In this document: piece after piece, positions 44,646 through 55,300 of the stretch
How positions within the stretch are numbered: the stretch's first letter is position 1
How the letters are laid out: every line of letters begins with the position of its first letter
Source of the DNA: Dipteris shenzhenensis
Lineage: Eukaryota; Polypodiophyta; Polypodiopsida; Gleicheniales
NCBI GenBank assembly: GCA_047967505.1
Contig: CM106540.1
Reading direction: 5' to 3' (one strand)
DNA length: 64,000 nt
The notes under the pieces: model-generated
Told to the model about the DNA's origin: nothing
The model's input: only the letters and a program-made list of their open reading frames with translations
The model's database searches: none
Made by a program: the position numbers and the translations under genes

Positions 44646-45448
44646 GTAGGTTTCTTTATTGCTTTAAGGACAACAGGACACTCGCTTTGAGTTCGAAAGT
44701 CGGAGCGGAGAAAGGCTCGTGTTGACGCTACCAGCGTTGCAGGTGTCGGTGAAGCAGATCCGGCATGGTCTCCCATAACGAGCACAGGATCAAGCAGCTA
44801 TGTAACCTTCGTTCCTCGCTGCTGCCCTTGACAACCGTGTCTTTATCTCCTGTTGTACTACCTCCAAGCGAAGGTCCGTCAGATGCAGAAGAGGACGACG
44901 AGAGGCAAACATGCAGTTTGTGAGGCTACAGGAACAGACTTGCAGCCGAATCGTCGGAGCTACCCAGATACTGTTGGTGAGGAGCTACCCAGATACTGTT
45001 GGTGAGGAGTATCCGCCATAGCCGCAATTGATAGTTCGGTCAAAGCATGTAAACGCTCTTTTCCATTCAGTCATCTCTTTCGTTTTGCCACTCCATTGAG
45101 TCAGATTTGTCCCATTTTCCTTCGCATCCAGCATGCTCTTCAGTGCTATGCGTCCAGCTTTGCTACTCTAAATCTCCCCTCGCTTTTCAGAGCGTGCAAG
45201 CCCCAGATCGCATCTCGTCCTTTCTCTTTCGTTTGCTCTCCTATTGCTTGATGTGGAACCCCCCGGCTCTAGCTCTTTGCGCGCTTCTTAAGGAGTTGAT
45301 TAGCCGAGCATAAACTTTCCCTAATCAGGGTGGGCTTCCATATCTGGCCGAAACGATTTGCATTTGTGTTCCATTTCTCTGCATGTCCCTTCCCTCTTGT
45401 TAAGTATCTTGTAGAACAATCATTGATTAAATGTCGGTGTGTCTACAG
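44646..45448 (+). other. Candidate 5' UTR intron of the MCTP gene
   Basis: GTAGGTTTCTTTATT at 44646 is a fair donor after an AAACG exon edge. TTGTGTCTACAG-like sequence ending at 45448 (GTGTCTACAG) is a good acceptor 134 bp before the start codon. A spliced leader would explain the lack of in-frame coding sequence in this stretch. It also contains a perfect 25-bp tandem repeat (GGAGCTACCCAGATACTGTT at 44956 and 44981). No transcript evidence is available. Confidence 0.25.
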
Positions 45449-45582
45449 GTGTACTGTAGCGTGAGTCTACAGCAAGCCGGTTAGGAGCATCAAGCAAACA
45501 GAGAAGCGAGGCTTTGGGAGAGAGATCTTGAGGGTACAGCATTGAGCATCGGAAGAGAGGCGTATAAACAAGCGAGGGCAGA

Positions 45583-48528
45583 ATGACGAACATGAAGCTG
45601 GTGGTAGAGGTGCTACACGCATCGAACTTATCTCCCAAGGATGGGGAAGGATCAGCGAGTCCGTATGTGGAGGTGACCTTCGACTCGCAGAGGCTGAGGA
45701 CGAAGACGAAGGCCAAGGACATGAATCCAGTGTGGAACGAGAAGCTAGAGTTTACGGTGAGCGACAAGGAGGCGCTGGAGGAGGAATGCATAGAGGCGCA
45801 TGTGTACACAGAGAGGAAGAGTGGGCACAGGGCGTCTTTGGGGAAAGCCAAGGTGGAACCGCAGCACATAAGGAGGAGGGGGACTGAGGGGGCGGAGCTA
45901 CCGCTAGGGTTTGCCCTGGAGAGGGGCTGGGCTATCTTCTCCATGGCGAAGGGGGAGCTGTATTTGAAGGTTTATTACTATGATGTGGAGAAGGAGAAGG
46001 CAGCAGCAGCTGCCAAAGGAGGAGGAGGGGGGAAGAGCAAGGAAGAGAAGGAGGAGGCAGCTGAGAGAGGAGGAGGAGGAGGAGGAGGAGGAGGAGGTGG
46101 AGGTGGAGGTGGAGGTGGAGGTAGCGGGGCAGATAAGGGCAAAGGGGGCGGAGATTCCCGCGCAGATGCCCGCCACAGTGAGCACCTTGCCAGATGGGAA
46201 ACCGGCGAGTCTGCCTCGCAGCTCGACTTTTCAGTCCAACCCACCACCATGAAATCTACACCCTGGCATGAACAGCCCCGCCGGGATCTCGTTGCCGAAA
46301 TGAACTACCTCTTCATCCGCGTGGAGCGTGCCCGTGGCCTTGCTGTCAAAGACATTTCTGGCAGTTCCGACCCTTTTGTGGAAGTCAAAGTCGGCAATGT
46401 CAAGGTCGAGACAGCAGTCATCCCGAAGAACCTCAACCCGGTTTGGCGCGAGGTTTTTGCCATTTCCCAAGATCGATACCAGGCTGAATTCCTCGAAATC
46501 ACGGTTTGGGACCACGATGCTGTGAAGAACGACTTCCTTGGGTTTGTCTCTTTCGAGATCGGTGAGATTCCGGAACGGCGGCCACCGGATTCGCCATTGG
46601 CCCCACAGTGGTACAAGCTGGAGTCCAGGCATGGGAAGCAGGCCCAGGGTGAAGTCATGCTGGCAGTTTGGATTGGTACCCAGGCTGACGAGGCATTTCC
46701 CCATGCTCGCCAGTCTGACAGTGGTTGGTTGCCATACACACGCTCCAAGATTTATCTGTCCCCTCGGTTGTGGTATCTGCGGGTGATCGTCCATGAAGCG
46801 CAGGACATCGTGCCTGGCAAGGAGAACCGCCATCACCCCGAGGCTAGTGTCAAGGTTGAGCTTGGTTTCCAGGCCCAGCGCACACGTACTGCTAGCAGCC
46901 GCACTAACAGCCCCTCTTGGGAGGATGAGCTCCTCTTTGTTGCTGCCGAACCCTTCACCGATGAGCTCCTCAGCATCTCTGTGCTCGACCGTGTGGCTGC
47001 CAACAAGGATGAAATCATTGGCTTTGTCAAAATCCCCCTCGGCTCCGTGCCCAAGCGCACTAACTCGCGTCCCGTTGATGCCAGGTGGTTTGATCTCGAG
47101 CGTGCGAAGGACTTCAAGGAGGTGGCACATGATGTGGCAGACAAGGTCAAGGGCAATAGTCGGTTCATGAGCCGCATCCACCTCACTCTTTGCATGGAGG
47201 GTGGCTACCACGTGCTGGACGAGTCCACTCACTATAGCAGCGACACGCGGCCCACCGACCGTCGCCTTTGGAAGCCGCCAGTGGCAGTGCTCGAGCTTGG
47301 GCTGCTGGGTGCCATGGGACTGGTTCCAATGAAGACACGTGACCAACGCAGCTGCACGGATGCGTATTGTGTGGCAAAGTATGGGCCAAAGTGGGTGAGG
47401 ACGAGGACGGTGCTGGACTCCCTGGCACCACAGTGGAATGAGCAGTACACGTGGGAGGTGTATGACCCCTGCACGGTTCTAACAGTAGGTGTCTTTGACA
47501 ACCACCATCTCACAAACGGCCCAGCAGATAAAGTGGCAGGCCACAAGGACGAGATCATAGGCAAGGTGAGGATAAGGCTGTCCACACTCGAGACTGACAG
47601 GGTATATTCACACAGGTATCCGCTGATAGTGCTGGAGAAATCGGGCGTAAAGAAGAAAGGAGAAATAGAAATGGTGGTGAGGCTATCATGCATGAAGAGG
47701 CTAAACATGATGCAAGCATACATATCACCACTGCTACCAAAGCTGCATTATCAGAAGCCATTCCATGTAAGGCATGTGGAGGCGCTCAGGGAGACAGCAA
47801 TGAAGATAGTGATAACAAGGCTTGCCAGGTCGGAGCCACCTGTGAGGGCAGAGGTGGTGAGGTACATGCTCGATGTAGACTCGTACAGGTGGAGCTACAG
47901 GAGAAGCAAGGCCAACTGGTATAGGATAAGCAAGGTCTTTGTGGGCTGTGCAGCGGTAATGTCATGGTTCCAGGACATATGCGAATGGAAGAACCCAATC
48001 ACCACTGTCCTGGTGCACATTCTCTACTTCATCCTTGTCTGGTATCCAGAACTTATTCTGCCCACCTTCTTCCTCTATATGTTCCTCATTGGAGCTTGGC
48101 AGTATAGATTCCGCCCCCGTCACCCCCCTCACATGGATGTTGACCTCTCCCTTGCCAATGCTTGTAGCTCCGAAGAGCTTGATGAAGAATTTGATGCCAT
48201 CCCCACCTCCAAACCCCACGAGACTGTACGTGTTCGCTACGATCGCCTCCGTGCCCTTGCAGGCAGGATCCAGACTGTCCTCAGTGACCTTGCCACCCAA
48301 CTAGAGCGCTTCCATGCCCTCCTCAATTGGCGTGATCCCCGTGCTACCACCATTTTTATCCTTTTCTGCTTGCTCGCTGCTATAGTCCTCTATGTCACCC
48401 CTTTCCGTGTGATCGCTGTTCTGGTTGGTATCTATGTCCTCAGACACCCTCGCTTCCGAGACAACATGCCTCCGGTCCCTATGAATTTCTTCAGGAGGTT
48501 GCCTGCACTTTCTGACAGGATGCTGTGA
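45583..48528 (+). CDS. MCTP family protein, QUIRKY-like: four C2 domains plus C-terminal membrane region
   Basis: An intact 981-codon, single-exon gene. C2A: residues 4-105 (MKLVVEVLHASNLSPKDGEG, SPYVEV, NPVWNEKL). A linker of about 145-235 carries Glu-rich and poly-Gly tracts. C2B: about 240-370 (ISGSSDPFVEVKVG, NLNPVWREVF, VWDHDAV). C2C: about 397-510. C2D: about 567-700 (SCTDAYCVAKYGPKWVRTRT, APQWNEQYTWEVYDPC). The plant phosphoribosyltransferase C-terminal (PRT_C) region follows, with hydrophobic segments at about 807-840 and 923-956, and the family-typical end MNFFRRLPALSDRML. C2 domains bind phospholipid, often with Ca2+. Family members tether the ER to the plasma membrane at plasmodesmata and affect cell-to-cell signalling. 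Four C2 domains and this length fit the QUIRKY/MCTP15 branch better than the shorter three-C2 members. Most plant MCTPs are intronless too. Synonymous third positions alternate in blocks (see findings). Confidence 0.95.
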   Translation: MTNMKLVVEVLHASNLSPKDGEGSASPYVEVTFDSQRLRTKTKAKDMNPVWNEKLEFTVSDKEALEEECIEAHVYTERKSGHRASLGKAKVEPQHIRRRGTEGAELPLGFALERGWAIFSMAKGELYLKVYYYDVEKEKAAAAAKGGGGGKSKEEKEEAAERGGGGGGGGGGGGGGGGGGSGADKGKGGGDSRADARHSEHLARWETGESASQLDFSVQPTTMKSTPWHEQPRRDLVAEMNYLFIRVERARGLAVKDISGSSDPFVEVKVGNVKVETAVIPKNLNPVWREVFAISQDRYQAEFLEITVWDHDAVKNDFLGFVSFEIGEIPERRPPDSPLAPQWYKLESRHGKQAQGEVMLAVWIGTQADEAFPHARQSDSGWLPYTRSKIYLSPRLWYLRVIVHEAQDIVPGKENRHHPEASVKVELGFQAQRTRTASSRTNSPSWEDELLFVAAEPFTDELLSISVLDRVAANKDEIIGFVKIPLGSVPKRTNSRPVDARWFDLERAKDFKEVAHDVADKVKGNSRFMSRIHLTLCMEGGYHVLDESTHYSSDTRPTDRRLWKPPVAVLELGLLGAMGLVPMKTRDQRSCTDAYCVAKYGPKWVRTRTVLDSLAPQWNEQYTWEVYDPCTVLTVGVFDNHHLTNGPADKVAGHKDEIIGKVRIRLSTLETDRVYSHRYPLIVLEKSGVKKKGEIEMVVRLSCMKRLNMMQAYISPLLPKLHYQKPFHVRHVEALRETAMKIVITRLARSEPPVRAEVVRYMLDVDSYRWSYRRSKANWYRISKVFVGCAAVMSWFQDICEWKNPITTVLVHILYFILVWYPELILPTFFLYMFLIGAWQYRFRPRHPPHMDVDLSLANACSSEELDEEFDAIPTSKPHETVRVRYDRLRALAGRIQTVLSDLATQLERFHALLNWRDPRATTIFILFCLLAAIVLYVTPFRVIAVLVGIYVLRHPRFRDNMPPVPMNFFRRLPALSDRML
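46018..46130 (+). repeat. Trinucleotide (GGA/GGT)n tract in the MCTP linker
   Basis: GGA repeats followed by GGT repeats encode a run of about 19 Gly in the linker between C2A and C2B. Such tracts vary in length between alleles. The linker is a known variable part of QUIRKY-type proteins, so the protein should tolerate changes here. Confidence 0.9.
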
Positions 48529-48650
48529 TGCAGCTTTTTCTATGTAGTGAACTTCTAATAGCCCACTTGTGCCAGCAAATCAAGGCCTCATGGCTTTTAG
48601 AACTTATGGGCTTCATCTTCTCCTTGTGAAGGGCATATTTAATTTGATTG
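48529..48650 (+). other. MCTP 3' flank, presumed 3' UTR
   Basis: AT-rich sequence directly after the stop. TATTTAATTTG at about 48635-48645 could act as a loose near-upstream polyadenylation element, but no AATAAA is present. The transcript may extend into the 219-bp duplication. Confidence 0.3.
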
Positions 48651-49088
48651 GCACTGCATGCTTTGGTTGCTGGCTGAAGCTATAGTAGTGGCATTGTACA
48701 AATTCAATGATAGAAGCTTTTTTTGGGGGGACACGAGAAGAACATTGGATTTTTATGCGTCTTTGAAGTGTAGTGGATTCAAAGGGGGATATTGGCTTAC
48801 ACTAGGTTCTCATGGTAAAAGTAGCTTTAGCCCATTTGCAAGAGGCACTCTCTTAAAAATCTCAAATTTGCACTGCATGCTGGGGTTGCTGGCTGGAGCT
48901 ATCTTAGTGGAATTGTACGAACTCATTGATGAAGCTTTTTTTGGGTGGAACACGAGAAGAATGTTGGATTTTTACACGTCGTTGAGTAGGGTGGACTCAA
49001 AGGGGGATACCAGCTTACAGTAGGTTCTCATGGTAATAGTAACTTTAGCCCATTTGTAAGAGGCACTCTCTTAAAATCTCAATTTTGT
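48651..49088 (+). repeat. 219-bp tandem duplication downstream of MCTP
   Basis: GCACTGCATGCTTTGGTTGC at 48651 recurs as GCACTGCATGCTGGGGTTGC at 48870. Both copies contain GAAGCTTTTTTTGG, ACACGAGAAGAA, TTGGATTTTTA, CAAAGGGGGATA, GGTTCTCATGGTAA and GAGGCACTCTCTTAAAA. Scattered differences show moderate age. No coding function is evident. Confidence 0.9.
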
Positions 49089-49381
49089 AGTGAGGAAAAT
49101 GCAGAATCCAGGTTTCCAAGAGAGTTCTATTGGCTGAGGGATCCTTTAGAACTCGAAATGTGTGCCTTTCTTCGTTCTTCATGGTGTTCATACTTGTTAA
49201 ATATCTCTACATATGCACTTGACAGATGACGGCCTTGGACACTTCTTGATGGTAGTGTCTCTAGATATGCACTTGATAGATGACACCTTTGGATGGTTGG
49301 AAGGGTAATTGTTGAAACCACAGGCACTTTTACGAGGGAGGTAATTCTTCAGGTCAGAAGCATTTGTTTTGTTCTGGTCTT

Positions 49382-49464
49382 TCATTTGCTTATTCTTGGG
49401 GGGTCTCTTCTGAAAGTCTCTCTCTCTCTCTCTCATTTGCTTATTCTTGGAGGGTCTCTTCTGA

Positions 49465-49510
<46 letters not shown>
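49382..49510 (+). repeat. 51-bp duplication ending in (CT)n, twice
   Basis: TCATTTGCTTATTCTTGG followed by GGGTCTCTTCTGAAAG and (CT)n occurs at 49382 and again at 49433. The second (CT)n is longer (about 49470-49509). The second array abuts the 5' end of the truncated LINE at 49511. Confidence 0.85.
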
Positions 49511-49511
<1 letters not shown>

Positions 49512-50977
49512 ACTTCCAGGACCCTCGAACCAAGGCTTTTCTCTTCGACTCCTTGGTCCGACTAGCCGGTATGTATGGCAGCCCTTGTTGGGGGCTTGAC
49601 ATGTCAGAGTTAGAGTGGACACGGATGGAGCGCCTGCAGATCCTCATGCTCTCACGGATGATCCGGGGGAAATCGTCTATACCACATCACATCATTCAGG
49701 CCGAGTTTGGGATCTCTCCACTCCAGCTAGATGTAGCCTTTCAGACTCTCACATATCTACACCGGGTTAGATCATATGGAGACTGCACATCAGGGAGATA
49801 GAGGTTGCCATGGTTGGCTCTCGATTCCTCCATGAGGTTGGCAGCAGAGGGAGACGAGCGATGTTGGTATGCACGGACTCACAGATGGTTAGTGAGACTA
49901 GGGTTTCACATCGATAGAATACCTCCTTTTCAATACAGTTTAGATGCCCCTCTGGTATTCCCATCCACCATCCCGATCGAGCTACACACCAACCAGGTCA
50001 TTCGAGAGGATCTCCTACAGCTACATACCTTTAGGACCTGGTTGGAACCGAGGGAGACTCCAGTGAGATTATTGTCTTCGTATTTCGGAGGAGGGATTCA
50101 TCACACCATCGGAGTACACTAAGCTTCATATGCCTCACTTACTACGGATCTCCATCGGACAGTTTCAGGTATCATCACACCGCCTTCGCATAGAGCGGTA
50201 CAGCAGAGGGGATTCCTAGGGAGCATCGCTTATGCATATTGTCAGGAGGTTGAGTCGGACGAGCATTTTATTTTCAAGTGCCCAATGTACTACGAGATCG
50301 GAGGTCGCTACCATTGCCTCTTCAGAGATGGCTTCGGGCTCCTTTCTAGATTCCTCGCCTACCCAGATCAGAGATGCCTCGTGGCCTTCATCCACGAGGG
50401 GGTTCGACACAGAGAGTACTTACTCAGGTGACGGGGCTTGGTCACATCATTAGACACCTCTCAGAGTAGGATCACAGAGTTCTTCCCATCGAGTGACATT
50501 GATCGTCCAGTCTCTAGTCGCAGACGGGACAGAGACCTCGACCCGACGATTGCAGCACGACACACGAGCGAGGGGACACACAGATCACTCTGGGAGATCT
50601 CTCGTCATTGTTTGGACCCGGGATACGTCCCATGGGAGTCACGGTGGCTCTGGTCTTGCGCCGAGCCTCATCTAGGAGATCGAGATGCACGGCACTCTTT
50701 GACGAGCGCCAGTGTCCCATCATCGTCTATGCACCAGCCAGGGCGACATGACATACGGAGGATTCTGCTCTGCTCTAGTCTTTTTCTTTTCATTGTTACA
50801 TCCAAATGTATTTGATTATGTATGATCAGACTTAGGATTCAGTACGGGTGATGATGCTCGTTTCAATAGCTCCACCCTTATTGTGATTTGTATCAGGTTT
50901 TCTTTCAGTCTCATAGACCCATCGGTCTTTCGAAGACTCTAATAAAATTTCTTTCTTTCTCTCTCTCTCCCCCCCCC
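49511..50977 (+). mobile_element. 5'-truncated LINE, 3' end only (LINE E)
   Basis: The plus-strand reading starts inside the post-RT region. 49511-49800 gives RLQILMLSRMIRGKSSIPHH and AEFGISPLQLDVAFQTL; 49805-50122 gives LALDSSMRLAAEGDERCWYA. At about 50200-50430 lies GFLGSIAYCQEVESDEHFIF then KCPMYYEI, the LINE C-terminal Cys/His motif. A 3' UTR follows, ending TCTCATAGACCCATCGG, TCGAAGACTCTAATAAA and pyrimidine runs (CTTT)n(CT)n. Frames change by indels, so it is inactive. It shares the LALxSxxRLA...WYA segment with LINE A. Confidence 0.7.
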
Positions 50978-51539
50978 CATTTGTGTTCTCCCTCCTTTTT
51001 TACCTTTTCAGAATTCTGAGACTGTATCTTGTATTATTATTGTTATTTTTCTCTTCTACTCTTCGTTTTGTTTTAGGTCTCTTACCCCCCTTCTCTTTTT
51101 CTCTCTCGGTTCTTCTTTCACTCATTTCACACAAAAAGTAAATTTGTAAGATTGCATATATTCTTGTTGTATGATGGTATACCTTGTTTGATGGGGCTAT
51201 GTATTAGAACTTGAGTAAGTACTTTATTGACTCAATAATATGCACACCGCATAACAGTGGTATCCAGAGTGAATGTTGACTGGGTCAGGAGGCAACAGTA
51301 GGTATTACTTGTTGCAGCAGCCTCGGTAATGCTAAGCTGTGAGTAATAATTGCAACTTGATGATAGCGTGAGGGTAGCAAGTGCACTTATGTTGGATAAT
51401 GTCAGTATCATAGATAATAGGTTTTGCTTGCAGTAGCCAACAGTGGAATGGACAGATTGCATTACCATTAGATGACACTCACACATGTGTACACAAGTAA
51501 ATCTAGAACACAGTATAGAGGAATATGCGATTGTGGTGG
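50978..51539. other. Spacer between two LINEs
   Basis: Pyrimidine-rich at first (to about 51130), then ordinary sequence with no motif I can identify. Part of 51232-51539 may be the tail of the minus-strand LINE, but after the RT core I could not follow it. Confidence 0.4.
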
Positions 51540-51559
51540 GGGCGTTCCTGAGTAACACA

Positions 51560-52210
51560 CACTGCATCAAGAGTTTCCAAGGCTTCGAGCCTAGAGCCCT
51601 CCACATAAAGTGTTGTGTCATCTACAAACTTTGAGTTCAGTAGCTACTCCTCTTGTCGGAGTGGAAATCTCATCCTTGTGAGGCCCCCAGCTTGAGAGCG
51701 CAAAAAGTAACCTAGGACTTTCGCCACAAAAAAGGAACAAGAAAGGGGTGAGGGGGCAGCCCTACAAAAATAAATGGGATAGAGGGAAGGTGTTGCCTAT
51801 GTGCCCACCAATAAGCATCTGACTATAACTACCTGCATAAGGGGCGAGATGCTTCTGATCGAAAAAGCCTAGTCTCGTTGCATAGTGCCCTCTAGGAAAG
51901 GCCACTCCTCCTTGTCAGCCTTCAGCCTTCTCGAAATCCAAGAGCAGGATAGCGAGACACCGGGACTCCTCCTGGGCCCAATTGAGCACCTCCCAAAAAG
52001 TGAATATGTTGTCCAATATGCTACGTTCTTAGATGAACCCTGTCTAAGTATCATGGAGCATGTCCACCAGATGTGGCCGTAGACATAGACTCAAGACCTT
52101 GGCTAGGATCCTGGAGGTTGTGTCCAATAGGGGTCTTGTCCTCCATTCGGGGAGGTCTGGCTTGTTGCCTCCTTTTGGGATCAAATAAATCCATCTCCTA
52201 CTCAAGGACT
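51560..52210 (-). pseudogene. LINE F reverse transcriptase core
   Basis: IYLIPKGGNKPDLPEWR (about 52150-52200) is the RT entry motif, followed by LLDTTSRILAKVLSL. FVDDTTLYVEGSRLEAL (about 51580-51633) contains the catalytic DD. Between them, at 51869-52054, lies the motif-A region. Both catalytic regions are recognisable, but frameshifts interrupt the reading. Confidence 0.7.
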
Positions 52211-52878
52211 GAGGAAGAAGGCCTATATCGAAGATCTCCTGGAAGATTTGATGGAGGGGAGTACATATGTGCTCCTAGAAGCACCTGAAGAAGGTCGGGG
52301 TCAAGCCATCCCTTCCTGGGCACGTTTATAGGGGAGTCCCTGCAGAGCCAATGAAAGCTCCTGATCAGTGAACGACATCTCTAGCTGTTGCTTGCTCATG
52401 CTGTGCGATACCCTGATGTGGTTCCAGCAGTCTCCCTAGTGGCAAGCACCTCTAAGATCTCTTAGAGATCTAAATGCATAGTGCCGTCTGAGCCCCTCAG
52501 TCGCTCTATAGGTGCATCCCCATCGCAGATCGAGGGCCTACACTCTAGAAGAAATGCCTAGTCATCCGATCACCTTGTTGTACCCAACAGAATTTGGAGG
52601 AGTGGTAGGAGAACTTTGTCGGATGTATCTCCATATCCTGGAGGTCCAAACATGCACACTCATATGTCTGCCAGCCACCACTGTGGTCTTGGGTGTTGCT
52701 CTTTATGCCGCTCAATGGAGGCCATGTCCCGTCTCAAGGCTCTATCCCATCCTTGTAGAAGTCTGCGATGGCGCAGGCCTGGGACTGAGCTCCTCGCTGC
52801 TCCATTGACTCCGCTACTCACGTAGTCCATCCACCCTCTATACTATCAGCCGACTGTCTCCAGATCTCTGTGACCCTC

Positions 52879-53755
52879 TTATACTTCATGCTCCTGTAGT
52901 AGTAAGTCAGGGATGCGGATCCCTTTCTGGGAAAGTCCTCTACCAGGTTGCTCAAGTTGCAAAATCACTGACGAATGATTTGACATCGTGGTTCCACCCT
53001 TATGCAGAGCCCAGTATCCCACATAGACCTGGTCCAGCCTCTCTAAAAGACCATCGTGCCTGCATTGACCGAACAAAAAACTAAGGCTACTTGGAAGCCT
53101 AGAGAACTCTACCTCTCTCCAAGGGTCTCTCCCGCAAACTGTGAAGATAAATTGTTTCCATGTGCTTCTGTTTGCCACTGGCATCTTTGCAAAGGATGCG
53201 CCTCCTTGCTTGTCCTCCAGGTGCTCTAGGTTGTTGAAGTCCACTCTAACAATCCAAGGGTCCACATTTGGAAGACACTCCATCATCTCCAAAAAGTTGG
53301 GCGTTGCTGCCTACACAGTCGTGATCCTCCTCCACAACCTCCTACCCATGATCAACTCTCACTGGCCAAAAACATATGTTGTCACTACCTGTGAAGCTGA
53401 GATGCAAACTCCCCCACTTCTACATATTGCAGGGGACCACACCTCTAGGCCTCTCCCTGGTAGGAGATGGTGGCGCTGGCAGATGTCTACTTCTAAAAAC
53501 ATATCCTCCTGGATCAGAAGGAAATCCACCGATCTCCCAACATTCCAACTCACTAGTGTCTAGCTCATGGAGGAAGGGCTTGCAGAAACAGAGCTCTCTT
53601 GTGAGAAGGAGCCTACGTGGTTGAATCTGATTTCTAGGATTTTGAGGGGGGTTTCGAAGGAGAGTAGTCCGCATCTGTGTGCTGTTGAATCAAGGGCATA
53701 ACAGGTTCCAATGAGGGCCCACTGCATCAATAAGGACACCTCAATCCCCAATTTT
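52879..53755 (-). pseudogene. LINE F endonuclease (EEP)
   Basis: 53560-53751 encodes the entry strand (MQWALIGTCYALDST); 53359-53553 gives VDFLLIQEDMFLEVD (catalytic Glu block, normally LQE). 52879-53292 gives WIVRVDFNNLEHLEDKQGGA (GDFNN block with Gly changed to Val), then LLERLDQVYVG and MSNHSSVIL (SDH block with Asp changed to Asn). Order and spacing match LINE endonucleases. The altered catalytic residues indicate decay. Confidence 0.7.
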
Positions 53756-54029
53756 GATGCACTTTGGTGTAAGGACCAATGCGCGACCTATGAGGAATGT
53801 ATCTCTGGTCTGAGGTGGATGGCACCTATGGCGTAATCTATGCCAAGTCTCTCAAGAGGGAAACCTTGCCAGAAGGTGGCCGAGTTATTGTGGTTGAGCC
53901 AAATGTACACTCTTGTGGGCCCATCAACTCCATCATGCTACAAATTTGGTCGTGCATCCTCCGATCAAACAAAGCAGGGGTCCACTTTTGTATTCCAGTT
54001 GTAGCAAAGTCAAGCCCCAGAAAGGGAAA

Positions 54030-55300
54030 GTGCAAGAACCCACCACCCCAATTGATCCCCCTTTGTGGGGTTGCAATATCGTAATCATCAAGTGAGTGCG
54101 AGAACCCACCACCCCAATTGAGCCCCCTTTACGGGGTTGCAATATCATAATCGTCATGTCCAGAGCAAGGGGGTATGCATTTGATATCTCCAAGTAGTTC
54201 CAGGGACCTATCGTCCAGAAGTCCCTAGGCAAGGGCTTCCTAGGGTGAGGCACTGGTCTTTAGAGTTGAGATGAGTCTTTTAGAGTGGCCTGTTGCTATG
54301 ACAAGGCTGTATCCTATGGAGGAGAGGTCGACTAGGATTGCACCGAAGAGGCTTGAGAAGAGGGGGGGGCTTTTTCGGACCCTCTCCCAAAGGATTTGGG
54401 TCTCAGGTAGGGGCCTGTGCGAGGATGAAGAAGACCTTGCTGGCTTTGCCTCAGTGGGAGGACGAGTGGCCAAAGCAGAAGGGCTGACAACCCGAGGGTG
54501 GAGGGTAAGAGTGGCAGTAGGAGGAGAAGCCAGAGGGGGGAGGGGGGAAGAGGGAGAGGGGGAAGGTTGTGGGGGGGGGAACTGGAGTGGGAGGGGTCAT
54601 GGCCGTCGGGGAGCGAAGGATGAGCTCCCCGAGTATGTTGGGATTGTCCCTGTTGAAGCCCTTTGATCCTACTGTTTGGTCGACTCTTGGAAACCCTGAC
54701 TTGATGGAGCCGATGGAACTACCTAAGCAACTGTTGTGGTCCCTATCTCTTGTGTAGTGCGATGATTCGCACATGTCACCTCTTCCTGCTTCCCCTGTGG
54801 TTAGGGAGGGGCCTATTTCCCTTGGGATGACTAAGGAGTGGCCTCACACTCTGTCCTCCTCTGCTCTCACTGCCTAGATCAACGTCTTCGCTGCTTTAGG
54901 GTGTTTTTGTTAGCTTTTTTCCACTTCACCTTGGTCCTTATCTAGGGTGTCTGGGACTCCCTCTGTTGACCTGCCACCTGATGTACTTCTTCTAGGTGAA
55001 CAGTTTGCTGCTCGGGGCGCAGCTGAGGGGCATCCTAGCTCTACCCTCACCTGCAGCCCCTGGCCATGTGTCCCATCTGGCTTTCACATAAACACTGCCC
55101 TTGCAAGCATGAGATCTCAATCCGTTGTCTGAACTCACCACCATCTAGTGTCCTCTAAAAAGTTTTTTGGGAGAGTCTCCGGACACTTTACAATCAATCT
55201 GAGCTTGGGGACCTCATCATTTGCTACCATTGAAGCGGCCGTTGGAGGGGGCAGCTCCAACACCATGCCAAAGGCTCCCCCAATGGAGTAGAGAATGGAC
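54030..55300 (-). pseudogene. LINE F ORF1 with zinc knuckle
   Basis: CLCESQMGHMARGC (about 55045-55095) fits the knuckle spacing at Cys-1, His-9 and Cys-14, while the second Cys is shifted by one. Upstream VPKLRLIVKCPETL is ORF1-like, and downstream is a long Pro/Ser-rich region (54451-54774) followed by FSSLFGAILVDLSSIGYS (about 54300). A 66-bp tandem duplication lies at 54031-54162. The shifted Cys and frameshifts indicate loss of function. Confidence 0.5.
54031..54162 (+). repeat. 66-bp tandem duplication inside LINE F
   Basis: TGCAAGAACCCACCACCCCA at 54031 recurs as TGCGAGAACCCACCACCCCA at 54097. 66 is a multiple of three, and the minus-strand frame stays open through both copies (QPRKGGSIGVVGS and QPHKGGSIGVVGS). 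Confidence 0.9.

Noticed and set aside
46231-47346. 371-codon minus-strand ORF opposite MCTP
   Set aside because: It is the mirror of the pyrimidine-ending codon block of the MCTP gene, with no domain of its own. The sense strand carries clear C2 domains.
53141-53563. 140-codon plus-strand ORF
   Set aside because: It is the antisense of the LINE F endonuclease, whose motifs are on the minus strand.
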